Shown: positions 33,880 to 42,479 of the stretch, piece after piece | How positions within the stretch are numbered: the first letter of the stretch is position 1 | Layout: each line of letters starts with the position of its first letter | NCBI GenBank assembly: GCA_016214125.1 | Contig: JACRPC010000018.1 | Location: 1-64,000 of the forward strand | Length of the DNA stretch: 64,000 nt | Source: Rhodospirillales bacterium | Lineage (GTDB): Bacteria; Pseudomonadota; Alphaproteobacteria; Rhodospirillales; WMHbin7 | Direction of reading: 5' to 3' | Position numbers and translations under genes: made by a program | The notes under the pieces: generated by a model | Seen by the model: the letters and a program-made list of their open reading frames with translations, nothing else | The model's database searches: none | What the model was told of the DNA's origin: nothing

Positions 33880-35661
33880 ATGAAGATACTTGGCCTGTCG
33901 TTCGACTATCATGATTCGGCGGCGGCTCTTCTGGTCGACGGACGCCTGGTCGCCGCCGCCGAGGAGGAGCGCTTCAGCCGCCACAAGCACGATTCGCGGT
34001 TTCCCCGCAACGCCATCGCCTTTGCCCTGGCCGAGGCCGACCTTCAGCCTGCCGATCTCGACGCCGTGGTCTTCTACGAAGATACCCTGCTCAAACTCGA
34101 TCGCATCGTTTCGAGCTATCTCGGCCGGGTCGATCAGGCTCCCGACTATCTGTTCTCGGTCCTCAATTTGTGGAGCGCCGCCGGCAAGATGGACGTCGAG
34201 GGACGTTTGGCCCGTCATTTCGGCCTGGCCCCGTCATTCTTCCACCGCATCGGCCACCACCAGGCGCACGCCGCCTCGGCCTTCTTTCCCTCGCCCTTCG
34301 CCGAGGCGGCGATCGTCACCATGGACGGCGTCGGCGAATACGACACCACGGTGGTGTCGCGGGGCCACGGCACCACAATCGAGCGCCTTTACGCCAGCCG
34401 ATTGCCGCAATCGCTGGGGCTTCTCTATTCGGCCTTTACCGCCTTCCTGGGCTTCGAGGTCAATGAGGGCGAATACAAAGTGATGGGCATGGCCGGTTTC
34501 GGCCAGCCGCGCTTCCTGGAGGCGATCCGGGCCTTGGTGACGCTGAGCGACGACGGGCTGTTCGCCATCGACCAGTCCTATTTTTTGTTCGAGTGCCCGA
34601 AGGATCGGCCCTACAGCGACCGCCTGATCGAGCGTTTCGGCCCGCCGCGCCCGCCGGAGAGCCCGTTCCGTATGGCGCCCGCCGGCACCACGCCGGCGCC
34701 CGGTTCGATCGAGGCGCGATCGGCCCATTACGCCGACATCGCCTGCTCGCTGCAGCGGGTGGTCGAAGAGATCATCCTGCACGTCGTCGGGGGCGCCATG
34801 CGCCGGACCGGCCTTATGGACGTCTGCATCGCCGGCGGCGTTGGTTTGAATTCGCTTGCCAACGCCCGCCTGAAGCGAGAACTGGGGTGCCGGCTGTTCG
34901 TGCAGCCGGCCGCCGGCGACAGCGGCGGGGCCTTGGGCGCGGCGCTCCATCACTGGCATCAGACTCTGGAGAAACCACGCAGCGCCCCCTTCGTTTCCGC
35001 CTATCTCGGCAAGGCCTATGACGATACGGCGATCGGGCATGCGTTGGCTCGTCATCGGATGCGCGTCCACCAGTTCGACGATGACGAGTCGTTGATCGAC
35101 GCCACCGTCGATCTCCTGGAAGACGGTCGGGTGGTGGGCTGGATGCAGGGCCGCTTCGAATGGGGCCCGCGCGCCTTGGGCAACCGCAGCATCCTCGCCA
35201 ACCCCACTCGGCCCGACATGCAGGCGATGGTCAACGTCAAGATCAAATTCCGCGAGCCCTTCCGCCCCTTCGCGCCCTCGGTGCTGGCCGAGCACGCCCA
35301 TGTCTTCTTCGAAATCGATCCTGACCTGCCGCCCTGGTCGCCCGAGCATTTCATGCTGGCGGTCGGCCGGGTGCGCCCCTTCGCCCAGGGCCTGATCCCC
35401 GCCGTCACCCATGTCGACGGCACGGCGCGCATCCAGTTGGTGCGCCCGGAAATCAATCCCCTTTACTACAAATTGATCGCCGCCTTCGGCCGGCGCACCG
35501 GCGTGCCGGTTTTGCTCAACACCTCGTTCAATCTGCGCGGCGAGGCGATGGTCGACAAGCCTTACGACGCCCTGGAAACCTTCACCTGGAGCGAGATGGA
35601 CGCCCTGGTGATGGGCCGCTTCCTGCTGCTTAAGGAGAACCAGCCTTGCGCACCCTGGTGA
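33880..35661 (+). CDS. NodU/CmcH-family carbamoyltransferase
   Basis: 593-aa protein that transfers a carbamoyl group from carbamoyl phosphate to a hydroxyl. The N-terminal ASKHA/Kae1-like domain begins MKILGLSFDYHDSAAALL and contains the metal motif RIGHHQAHAASAFFPSPF (H126, H127, H130). The C-terminal carbamoyltransferase domain has GWMQGRFEWGPRALGNRSIL and LLNTSFNLRGEAMV. Known members act on Nod factors, antibiotics, and surface glycans. The next gene, an SGNH-like protein, overlaps it by 16 bp, so the two products likely act together on one glycan or small molecule. Confidence 0.9.
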   Translation: MKILGLSFDYHDSAAALLVDGRLVAAAEEERFSRHKHDSRFPRNAIAFALAEADLQPADLDAVVFYEDTLLKLDRIVSSYLGRVDQAPDYLFSVLNLWSAAGKMDVEGRLARHFGLAPSFFHRIGHHQAHAASAFFPSPFAEAAIVTMDGVGEYDTTVVSRGHGTTIERLYASRLPQSLGLLYSAFTAFLGFEVNEGEYKVMGMAGFGQPRFLEAIRALVTLSDDGLFAIDQSYFLFECPKDRPYSDRLIERFGPPRPPESPFRMAPAGTTPAPGSIEARSAHYADIACSLQRVVEEIILHVVGGAMRRTGLMDVCIAGGVGLNSLANARLKRELGCRLFVQPAAGDSGGALGAALHHWHQTLEKPRSAPFVSAYLGKAYDDTAIGHALARHRMRVHQFDDDESLIDATVDLLEDGRVVGWMQGRFEWGPRALGNRSILANPTRPDMQAMVNVKIKFREPFRPFAPSVLAEHAHVFFEIDPDLPPWSPEHFMLAVGRVRPFAQGLIPAVTHVDGTARIQLVRPEINPLYYKLIAAFGRRTGVPVLLNTSFNLRGEAMVDKPYDALETFTWSEMDALVMGRFLLLKENQPCAPW

Positions 35662-36980
35662 TCCTGCCCGGCGAGGTGATCGAGCCGGCCGAACTTGAGC
35701 GCTGCCTGCGCCTGTGCCGCCAGCGCTTTTTGCCGCACGGCCCGCTGGCGATCGTCGCCCCCGCCGACCAATTGGCCGCCTACCGCCAAGCCAGGCCCGA
35801 CGACGCCATCGCCCTGGATGGCGCCGCAACAAGGGCCGAGGCCGACATTCTGGTGCTTGTCTATATCGGCAACCGGCCCCCCGAGGGGCTGGCGATTCCC
35901 GAAGGCAAGCGGGTGTACGGCTACGCCTCGTCGTCCTATCTGCGCGAAGGCGCCGGTCCGTTTGAATTGATGGCGCCCGTCCAGTACGACGCTTTCGAAT
36001 TTCCCCACCTCGGCCGGCACATCTTCAGCCGACTTGGCGGCCGCGAGCCCGGATTCGCCAATTTTCCATATGGCGTTCTTTATTTCGATCCGCTGTCGGG
36101 ACCGATCGATCCCTTCGGCTTTCGCATCGCCTTCGACTGGCGGGAGTTGGCGACGCGGCCCGCCGATCACAAGCTGGCGGTCGTCTTCGGCGGCTCGGCC
36201 GCCTTTTCCTGTTCGGTGGCGATCGACGAGATGTTTGCCCACCAATTGGAAATCCGGCTCAACGCCTCCGATCCCAAGCCGGGCGGCGCCCATCAATGGA
36301 CCGTGCTCAATTTCGGCATGCACGACAATGTGGTGATGCAGGAAATGCTCACCTATCTGATGTTCGTCGACCGATTGAAGCCCGAGATCGTGATCGCGCA
36401 TGACGGCCACAACGACATTTGGTACGGGCTGGGCGGCGACCCATTTTTGGTTGCCGGCTATCAGCTTGTCTATCAGCGCCACGCCGAGCAATGGTCGCGC
36501 CTTTTGCACAAGACCGAGGACTGGCCGATTCCCGACATCCATTCCTGCGAGGTCGGTTCGCAGCAATTCAATTTGCCGCCCAACATTCTGGCCGCCTACA
36601 TCGCCCGCAAGCGCCAATTCCAATCCGTGGTCGAGCGCCAGGGCAGCCTGTTCTTCTGGGGCCTACAGCCGATGATCGCCAGCCGGCGCACACTAAGCCC
36701 GGTCGAGCGGAAGATTCGCGAGTCCATGCCCAAGCGCGCCCAAACCCCCGAGAAGGGCAAATTCTTCGCCGCCATCATCCATGTCTACGATTTGCTGCAC
36801 CAGGCGCTGACCCGGCTCGACGGCATTCGGCTGGTCGATTTCCATGCCCTGTTCCAGGCCCGGGATGGCACCACCCAATTGATGACCGATCATGTGCATT
36901 GCACCCCGGCCGGCGACGCGGTGATCGCCGAGGCCTACGACCGGGCGATCCGCGCCGCCCTGGCGGAGGAATCGCGATGA
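35646..36980 (+). CDS. SGNH/GDSL-hydrolase-like protein
   Basis: 444-aa protein starting at TTG 35646 (AAGGAG 7 nt before), overlapping the carbamoyltransferase gene by 16 bp. Residues ~1-170 are unrecognised. From ~175 an SGNH-type core is visible: block I VVFGGSAAFS (S184 as nucleophile in place of the GDS form), block II LNFGM (N222), block III HDGHND (N256) and block V DHVHCTPAGD (D415, H418). No signal peptide is seen. An esterase or O-acyl/O-carbamoyl-handling enzyme for the carbamoyltransferase product is the simplest reading (inference). Confidence 0.72.
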   Translation: MRTLVILPGEVIEPAELERCLRLCRQRFLPHGPLAIVAPADQLAAYRQARPDDAIALDGAATRAEADILVLVYIGNRPPEGLAIPEGKRVYGYASSSYLREGAGPFELMAPVQYDAFEFPHLGRHIFSRLGGREPGFANFPYGVLYFDPLSGPIDPFGFRIAFDWRELATRPADHKLAVVFGGSAAFSCSVAIDEMFAHQLEIRLNASDPKPGGAHQWTVLNFGMHDNVVMQEMLTYLMFVDRLKPEIVIAHDGHNDIWYGLGGDPFLVAGYQLVYQRHAEQWSRLLHKTEDWPIPDIHSCEVGSQQFNLPPNILAAYIARKRQFQSVVERQGSLFFWGLQPMIASRRTLSPVERKIRESMPKRAQTPEKGKFFAAIIHVYDLLHQALTRLDGIRLVDFHALFQARDGTTQLMTDHVHCTPAGDAVIAEAYDRAIRAALAEESR

Positions 36981-37423
36981 CGATGACCCTGGAATCGCTG
37001 ATCAAGGCCAACCTCGCGGAACTGCCGGCGATGCCGGACATGATGGCACCGGCAACCTTGAGCCAGCGGCGTTTGTTCCTGACCCGGCTGGCCGCCGGCG
37101 GGCTTGCGCAGCTTATGGAACAGGCCGGGCGCCTGCATCCCGGCGGACTGGGCATCCTGTTCCAAAACGCGCTGCTGACCGACCAGCCCGAACGTTACCG
37201 CATGATGCGCAATTTCCACCAGCGGTTCTGGTTCGAGGAAAAGGAAGCGGTGGCGGCGGACATCGAGCGGGCCTTTTCCGAGCGCGATCCGCCCCGGCTT
37301 TGGGCCGGCTTTCTGCTGCTGATTCAGTTCCGCGACATCGTCATTCGCCGCGTCGAATACCGTTACATGCCCGACCGGCCGCCCTCGAATCCACCCTCGG
37401 CTTTCGTCTACTGCATGCAGTGA
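36977..37423 (+). CDS. Unrecognised 148-aa protein at the end of the carbamoyltransferase operon
   Basis: Its ATG overlaps the stop of the SGNH-like gene (ATGA), indicating translational coupling. The protein is mostly helical in appearance (LFLTRLAAGGLAQLMEQAGRL; FWFEEKEAVAADIERAFSER), has no signal peptide, and contains a hydrophobic LWAGFLLLIQFRDIVI stretch and a C-terminal YRYMPDRPPSNPP. No family was recognised. Its place in the operon suggests it assists the two enzymes. Confidence 0.75.
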   Translation: MTMTLESLIKANLAELPAMPDMMAPATLSQRRLFLTRLAAGGLAQLMEQAGRLHPGGLGILFQNALLTDQPERYRMMRNFHQRFWFEEKEAVAADIERAFSERDPPRLWAGFLLLIQFRDIVIRRVEYRYMPDRPPSNPPSAFVYCMQ

Positions 37424-37427
37424 ACCC

Positions 37428-39125
37428 CTACGACGCCACCGGCTCGGCTTGGCGCACGCAGTTGCGGCCGGCCTTTTTGGCGGCGTAGAGCGCGGTGTCG
37501 GCGCGCTTGACGAGCGCGTCGGGTTCCTCGCCGCTGCCCTTCTTGAAGGTGGCGACGCCGATCGAGATCGTCACGCTTAGGCCATCGACCACCATCGATT
37601 CCACCGCCCGGCGCACCGACTCCGCCACCGCCGCCGCCGCCTCGTCGCCGGTGTTGGGCAAGATGGCGATGAATTCCTCGCCGCCATAGCGGCAAGCGAC
37701 ATCCATCGGCCGCACGGTTTGGCGGAAGGCGGTGGCGACATGCTGAAGCACCCGATCGCCCTGGTCATGGCCGTGGGTGTCGTTGAACTTCTTGAAGTGG
37801 TCAACGTCGAACAGGAACACCGACAGCGGATGGTCGTAGCGCAGCGCCAAGGCGTGCTCGGTGGCCAATTTGCCGTCGAAATAACGCCGATTGAAAAGGC
37901 CGGTGAGCGCGTCGGTGTCGGACTGGCGGCGCAGATCCTCGCGCAGGCGGGTTTCCTGGGTGACGTCGCGCATCAGCGCCGCCGAGCCGATGATCTGGCC
38001 TTCCGAGCCGGCGATTTGTCCGACATGGACGCTGAGTATGCGATCCTTGTAGGCCAGCGTCTGGATCGGCGCCTGATCGCCCTCAGGCGGACGGCCGAGC
38101 TGCAGAAGCATCCAATCGGGATCGTCGAACAGGGCCATGAATCCGTCGGCGACGATGCGCTCGTGGGTCTTGCCGAGAAGCTCGACGGCGGCCGGGTTGA
38201 CCAGCACAACCTGGCCGTCGCGGTCGGTAGCGACCATGCCTTCCTGAGCGCCCAAGAGAATGGTGGTGAGCTTGTTGCGCTCCTGCTGCAACCCATCATA
38301 CATCTGCAGGATCTGGCCGATCATGGCGTTGAAGCTTTTCGCCATCTGCCCCAACTCGTCACGGCTGACTTCGGGAACCGTCTGGCTGAGGTCGCCGCCC
38401 GAAGCCCGATGCATCGCCTGGGTCATCGCCTGGATGGGGACGATGACGGCACGGCGCAGGAGTAGGCCGCTGATCGCCATCACGGCGAGGAAAGTGAGGC
38501 CCAGAATGAGCAGCGAATGCTGCCAGGTACTGGCGATGTCGGTGTCGACGGCCTTGAGTGAGGTGGTGAGCTTCAAGACGCCGCGCAGCTTGGTCTCGTC
38601 GGCGTGGCAGCGTCGGCAGGTGTCCTGATGGAGGATCGGCGCCAGGATGGTGAAGATGCGCTCGCCGCCGAATTGGGTGTCGATATAGGTGACCGGCTGC
38701 CCGGTCTTTTGCACCTCGACCAAGCGGGGATGCAGGCCCGGCATGACGCGGACCAGGGCGTCGGTCTTGTGAAGCGGAAAGCGGTCGTCGCCCAATCGCT
38801 CGTTCACCGCCTTGACGGTGCGGTTGTCCTGGAAGGCCTCGGTGCCGTCGGTGCGCAGGATGCGGAACTCGATGACGTCGGGCACGCTTTTCAAGCGCTC
38901 GGACAGCATGGCGCCGATGTCGGCGTAGCCGGCGATCATCACCGCGTTCAGGCTTTGGACCACGCTTTCGGTGACGTTGATGAGAACGCGCTGGTTCTGC
39001 GCGAGAAGATTCTCTTCTTCTTCGTGGACGTAGAAGGCGACCAGGCCGACCAGGCCGGTCGCCATCACCAGGCCGACGACGCCCAGGATCTTGTGGCTGA
39101 TGCGGTTGAAGGTGAAGAGCGTCAT
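37428..39125 (-). CDS. Diguanylate cyclase with periplasmic CxxCH heme-type sensor
   Basis: 565-aa inner-membrane protein. It has one span (~12-32), a periplasmic domain (~33-195) with a c-type heme motif CRRCH (C170, C173, H174), a second span (~200-220), HAMP, a PAS-like domain, and a C-terminal GGDEF domain with an intact YGGEEF active site. The inhibitory RxxD site (RPMD) lies five residues before GGEEF. It should make cyclic di-GMP in response to a periplasmic redox or gas signal. Start at ATG 39125. It is 16 bp downstream of a close paralogue in the same direction. Confidence 0.88.
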   Translation of the reverse strand: MTLFTFNRISHKILGVVGLVMATGLVGLVAFYVHEEEENLLAQNQRVLINVTESVVQSLNAVMIAGYADIGAMLSERLKSVPDVIEFRILRTDGTEAFQDNRTVKAVNERLGDDRFPLHKTDALVRVMPGLHPRLVEVQKTGQPVTYIDTQFGGERIFTILAPILHQDTCRRCHADETKLRGVLKLTTSLKAVDTDIASTWQHSLLILGLTFLAVMAISGLLLRRAVIVPIQAMTQAMHRASGGDLSQTVPEVSRDELGQMAKSFNAMIGQILQMYDGLQQERNKLTTILLGAQEGMVATDRDGQVVLVNPAAVELLGKTHERIVADGFMALFDDPDWMLLQLGRPPEGDQAPIQTLAYKDRILSVHVGQIAGSEGQIIGSAALMRDVTQETRLREDLRRQSDTDALTGLFNRRYFDGKLATEHALALRYDHPLSVFLFDVDHFKKFNDTHGHDQGDRVLQHVATAFRQTVRPMDVACRYGGEEFIAILPNTGDEAAAAVAESVRRAVESMVVDGLSVTISIGVATFKKGSGEEPDALVKRADTALYAAKKAGRNCVRQAEPVAS

Positions 39126-39141
39126 GGTCGGCCTTGTCGGT

Positions 39142-40863
39142 TCAGGGGTCCATGGGTGCGGGGGCGGGCACCGCCAGCACGACGCGGTTGCGCCCGCCCT
39201 TCTTGCCGGCGTACAGCGCGGCATCGGCCATTTCAACGAAGCGGGGGGCGCTTTCCGGCTTCAATTCGCGGAAGCTGGCGACGCCGATGCTGACCGTCAC
39301 CTTGAGACCGTCGACCACCATGTCCTCGATGCCCTTGCGCAGGCGGTCGGCCAAAATCATCGCGCCGTCCTCGCCGGTCGACGGCAGGATGACCAGAAAT
39401 TCCTCGCCGCCATAGCGGCAGGGAATGTCGACCTTGCGCACCACCTGGCGAATCATCTCGGCCACCGCCTTCAGCACCCGATCGCCCTGGTCGTGGCCGT
39501 GGGTGTCGTTGAATTTCTTGAAGTGGTCGATGTCGAACATGAAGATGGAAAGATCGGCATCGGCACCGCGGGCGCGCTCGACCTCGTGTTCGAGCGAGCG
39601 GTCGAGGAAGCGGCGATTTCCCAGCCCCGTCAGGCCGTCGGTGGTGGAAAGCTCCTTGAGCTCGCGTTCCAGGCGCTTTTCCTCGGTAATGTCGCGCAGG
39701 AGCGCCGTCGAGCCGACCGGCGCGCCGTCGGGCCCGGCGATGGTGGCCACCTCAACATCGAGGACGCGGCCGTTGTGCTCGATCGTGTGGGGATGGCCTC
39801 GCCCCTCGACCAGCCAGGCCGCCATGGTTTCGGGGTCGTCGATCAGCCGATCGAAGCCATCGGCGATGATGCGCTCGGCCGATTTGCCGAGAAGGGTCGC
39901 CGCCGCCGGGTTGACCAGCACCACCCGACCGGCCGGGTTGGTGACGACGATGCCCTCCCGGGCGGTCAGGATGATGGTGGTGAGCTTGTTCTGCTCGCCT
40001 TCCAGGCCGACATAGGTCTTGTGCAGCTCCTGGGTCATCGAGTTGAAGCTTTTGGCCATCTGCCCGACCTCGTCTTGGCCGATCACCGGCACTTCGTGGT
40101 CGAGCTTGCCGGTGGAAACCACGCTCATCGCCTGCGAGACATCGACGATCGGCCGCACGATCTGGCGGCGCAGCACCAGAACGACGACGACGACGATGCC
40201 GGTGACCGCGATGGCCAGAATGGCCAGCGCCTGCATCCAGGTCTCGCGCAGATCCTTTTCCACTTCGGCCAGCGAGGTGGTGAGCTTCAAGACGCCGCGC
40301 ACCGCATGCGCCTTGCCGTGGCAGCGATGGCAGCGCTCCTCGTTGAGAATGGGGGCAAGGAAGGTGAGTTGCGAATCGCCGGCGGCACCCGGATCGTAAT
40401 AGCGCTCGATCCGTTTCTCCGACACCGTGGCCGCCAGGCTGGGATGCTCGGCGGGCAGGACGGCGATCTCCTCTTCTTTCTCGTGCGGGCTGAAATCCTC
40501 ATTGCCGCGCCGGCGGTTGACCTCGTCGACGGTCTTGTTGTCGCGGAAGGCCTCAAGCCCGGTGGTGCGCAGGATGCGGAAATCGACCACGCCCTTCACC
40601 TCCTTCAGGCGGTCGGCGAAAAGCTGGGCGATGTCGGCGTAGCCGGCCAGCATCACCGTCTGCAGGCTTTGGATGACGCTTTCCGTCACCTTGCGCATGG
40701 CGCGTTCGTTGTTCTCGTGAATGTGGCGTCGCTGGCGGTCGGTGTAGAAAGTGACGACCATCACCAGGCCAACCAGAACGGCCGCCAGCACGGCGGCCAT
40801 GAGCTTGAAGCCCAGCCTTTCGCGAAACAACAAGGCGGCGCGCCGGATTAGATCCGACGCCAT
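39142..40863 (-). CDS. Diguanylate cyclase with periplasmic CxxCH heme-type sensor (paralogue)
   Basis: 573-aa paralogue of the next gene with the same layout: span at ~20-40, periplasmic domain with CHRCH (C178, C181, H182), second span, HAMP, PAS and GGDEF with YGGEEF. Its RKVD inhibitory site lies five residues upstream. The shared segment RGVLKLTTSL after the heme motif shows the pair arose by duplication, but the periplasmic halves have diverged (it has an acidic HEKEEE stretch). The start ATG 40863 lacks a ribosome-binding site of its own; a 12-codon upstream frame with a strong site overlaps it. Confidence 0.88.
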   Translation of the reverse strand: MASDLIRRAALLFRERLGFKLMAAVLAAVLVGLVMVVTFYTDRQRRHIHENNERAMRKVTESVIQSLQTVMLAGYADIAQLFADRLKEVKGVVDFRILRTTGLEAFRDNKTVDEVNRRRGNEDFSPHEKEEEIAVLPAEHPSLAATVSEKRIERYYDPGAAGDSQLTFLAPILNEERCHRCHGKAHAVRGVLKLTTSLAEVEKDLRETWMQALAILAIAVTGIVVVVVLVLRRQIVRPIVDVSQAMSVVSTGKLDHEVPVIGQDEVGQMAKSFNSMTQELHKTYVGLEGEQNKLTTIILTAREGIVVTNPAGRVVLVNPAAATLLGKSAERIIADGFDRLIDDPETMAAWLVEGRGHPHTIEHNGRVLDVEVATIAGPDGAPVGSTALLRDITEEKRLERELKELSTTDGLTGLGNRRFLDRSLEHEVERARGADADLSIFMFDIDHFKKFNDTHGHDQGDRVLKAVAEMIRQVVRKVDIPCRYGGEEFLVILPSTGEDGAMILADRLRKGIEDMVVDGLKVTVSIGVASFRELKPESAPRFVEMADAALYAGKKGGRNRVVLAVPAPAPMDP

Positions 40864-40886
40864 GGCGTCGGCAGAAATGGCGGCAT
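40848..40886 (-). other. Short upstream open frame overlapping a diguanylate cyclase start
   Basis: GAGGAGGGAGCA precedes ATG 40886, which opens a 12-codon frame (MPPFLPTPWRRI) ending at TAA 40848. The cyclase start at 40863 lies inside it in another frame and has no Shine-Dalgarno sequence. This layout suggests translational coupling or a leader peptide. Confidence 0.4.
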
Positions 40887-41005
40887 TGCTCCCTCCTCGG
40901 GGCGACTCGTTGGCCGGTCGCCCTTGGTGGCCGACCGAGATCGGCTCCGCTAGAAAACGGCAAGCCCCCGCCGGTCGTCAAGGGATTTTGGGGGGTTGGC
41001 GCGGC

Positions 41006-41728
41006 TCAGGCGCCGTCGGCGACCAGGCTGACGCCCAAATAGCGGCTCTTGGTCGCCTGATCGTCGATCAGGTTCTTGCTCGGCCCCTGGTGGACGATGG
41101 CGCCGCGCTCGAGCACGATCACCCGCTGGGTGAGTTCGAGCGCCAGATCGGCGTGCTGCTCGACCAGGATCATCGCCAGCCCTTCCTGCTCGGTCATCCG
41201 GCGGATGGCGTCGACCAGCTCGTCGATGATCACCGGTGCCAGGCCTTCGCAGGGCTCGTCGAGCAGCAGGAGCTTGGGGTTGGTCATCAAGGTCCGCGCG
41301 ATCGCCAGCATCTGCTGTTCGCCGCCCGAAAGCTGGTTGCCCAGATTGTCGCGCCGCTCGGCCAGGCGCGGAAAAAGTTCGTAGATTTTTTCCAAGGTCC
41401 AGGGGCCGGGTCGGGAGGCGACGGTCAGATTCTCCTCGGCGGTCAGCGAGGGAAAGACCTCGCGCTCCTGGGCCACCCAGCCCAGGCCGAGGCGCGCCCG
41501 CTTGAAGGCGGCCAGGCGGCCGATATCCTGGCCCCGCCAGGCGAGCCGGCCGCTGCGCAGCCGGGTGTGGCCCATGACGGTCATCAGCAGCGTCGATTTG
41601 CCGACGCCGTTGCGGCCGAGCAACGCCAGGCTTTCGCCCTCGCCAAGGCCGAGCGAAACCTGGTCGAGCACCACCGCCTCGCCATAGCCGGCGGTCACCT
41701 GGTCGAGTTCGAGAAGGCGCTCAGCCAT
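41006..41728 (-). CDS. livF: Branched-chain amino acid-type ABC transporter, ATP-binding protein LivF
   Basis: 240-aa ABC ATPase of the LivF subfamily. It has Walker A GRNGVGKST, signature LSGGEQQMLAIARTL, Walker B LLLDEPCEGLAPVI and the LivF-type C-terminal VLERGAIVHQG. It overlaps livG by 8 bp and is the last gene of the livK2-livK1-livHMGF group. Confidence 0.92.
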   Translation of the reverse strand: MAERLLELDQVTAGYGEAVVLDQVSLGLGEGESLALLGRNGVGKSTLLMTVMGHTRLRSGRLAWRGQDIGRLAAFKRARLGLGWVAQEREVFPSLTAEENLTVASRPGPWTLEKIYELFPRLAERRDNLGNQLSGGEQQMLAIARTLMTNPKLLLLDEPCEGLAPVIIDELVDAIRRMTEQEGLAMILVEQHADLALELTQRVIVLERGAIVHQGPSKNLIDDQATKSRYLGVSLVADGA

Positions 41729-42479
41729 GATGGTGCCCCCGCCCGAGATAGACCTCGCGCACCTGGGGATCGGCGGCGATCTCGCGCGGCGACCCTTCGA
41801 CGATGATCCGGCCGCTCACCATCACGGTGATCCGTTTGGCGAACTTGAAGACCAGATTCATGTCGTGCTCGATGAAGAGAATGGCGATGTCGCCCGGAAG
41901 GTTGGAAATGACGTCGAACAGCTCGCCGCTTTCGCCAACCGGCACGCCCGCCGCCGGCTCGTCGAGCAAGAGCACTTTGGGCTTCATGGCCAGCGCCAGC
42001 GCGATCTCGAGCAGGCGCTGGCGGCCATAGGCCAGCTCGACGGTGGTTCGCTCGGCCGAGGAGGCGAGGTTGAGCAGCTCGAGCAGCGCGTAGGCTTCCT
42101 CGACCGCATCCTTGTGGGTGCGCAGGCTGGCCAGCCAGCGAGCCCCGTGACCGCGCCGCTCGCAGATCGCCAGAGTCACCGCCTGCAAGGGCGTCAATTG
42201 GCCGAACAGGGTGTTGATCTGGAAGGTGCGGGCGATGCCGCGCTTCACCCGTTCGTGCGGCGCCAGCTTGGTGATGTCTTCGCCGGAGAGGAGGATGCGG
42301 CCGGCCGCCGGGGCGAAGACGCCGGTCAACAGGTTGATCAGCGTCGTCTTGCCTGCCCCGTTGGGACCGATCAGCGCGTAGCGCGCCCCTTTGGGCAGAC
42401 CGTAATTGACGTCCTGGGTGACCGCCAGGGCGCCGAAGCTGAGGGACAGCCCCTCGGTGGCAAGGATAACGTCGCTCAT
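41721..42479 (-). CDS. livG: Branched-chain amino acid-type ABC transporter, ATP-binding protein LivG
   Basis: 252-aa ABC ATPase: Walker A GPNGAGKTT, the family's RTFQINTLFG segment, a degenerate signature (ELAYGRQRLLEIALAL instead of LSGGQ, usual in LivG) and Walker B LLLDEPAAGVP. It ends GRGHHHG. Its start overlaps the stop of livM by 4 bp. Confidence 0.92.
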   Translation of the reverse strand: MSDVILATEGLSLSFGALAVTQDVNYGLPKGARYALIGPNGAGKTTLINLLTGVFAPAAGRILLSGEDITKLAPHERVKRGIARTFQINTLFGQLTPLQAVTLAICERRGHGARWLASLRTHKDAVEEAYALLELLNLASSAERTTVELAYGRQRLLEIALALAMKPKVLLLDEPAAGVPVGESGELFDVISNLPGDIAILFIEHDMNLVFKFAKRITVMVSGRIIVEGSPREIAADPQVREVYLGRGHHHG

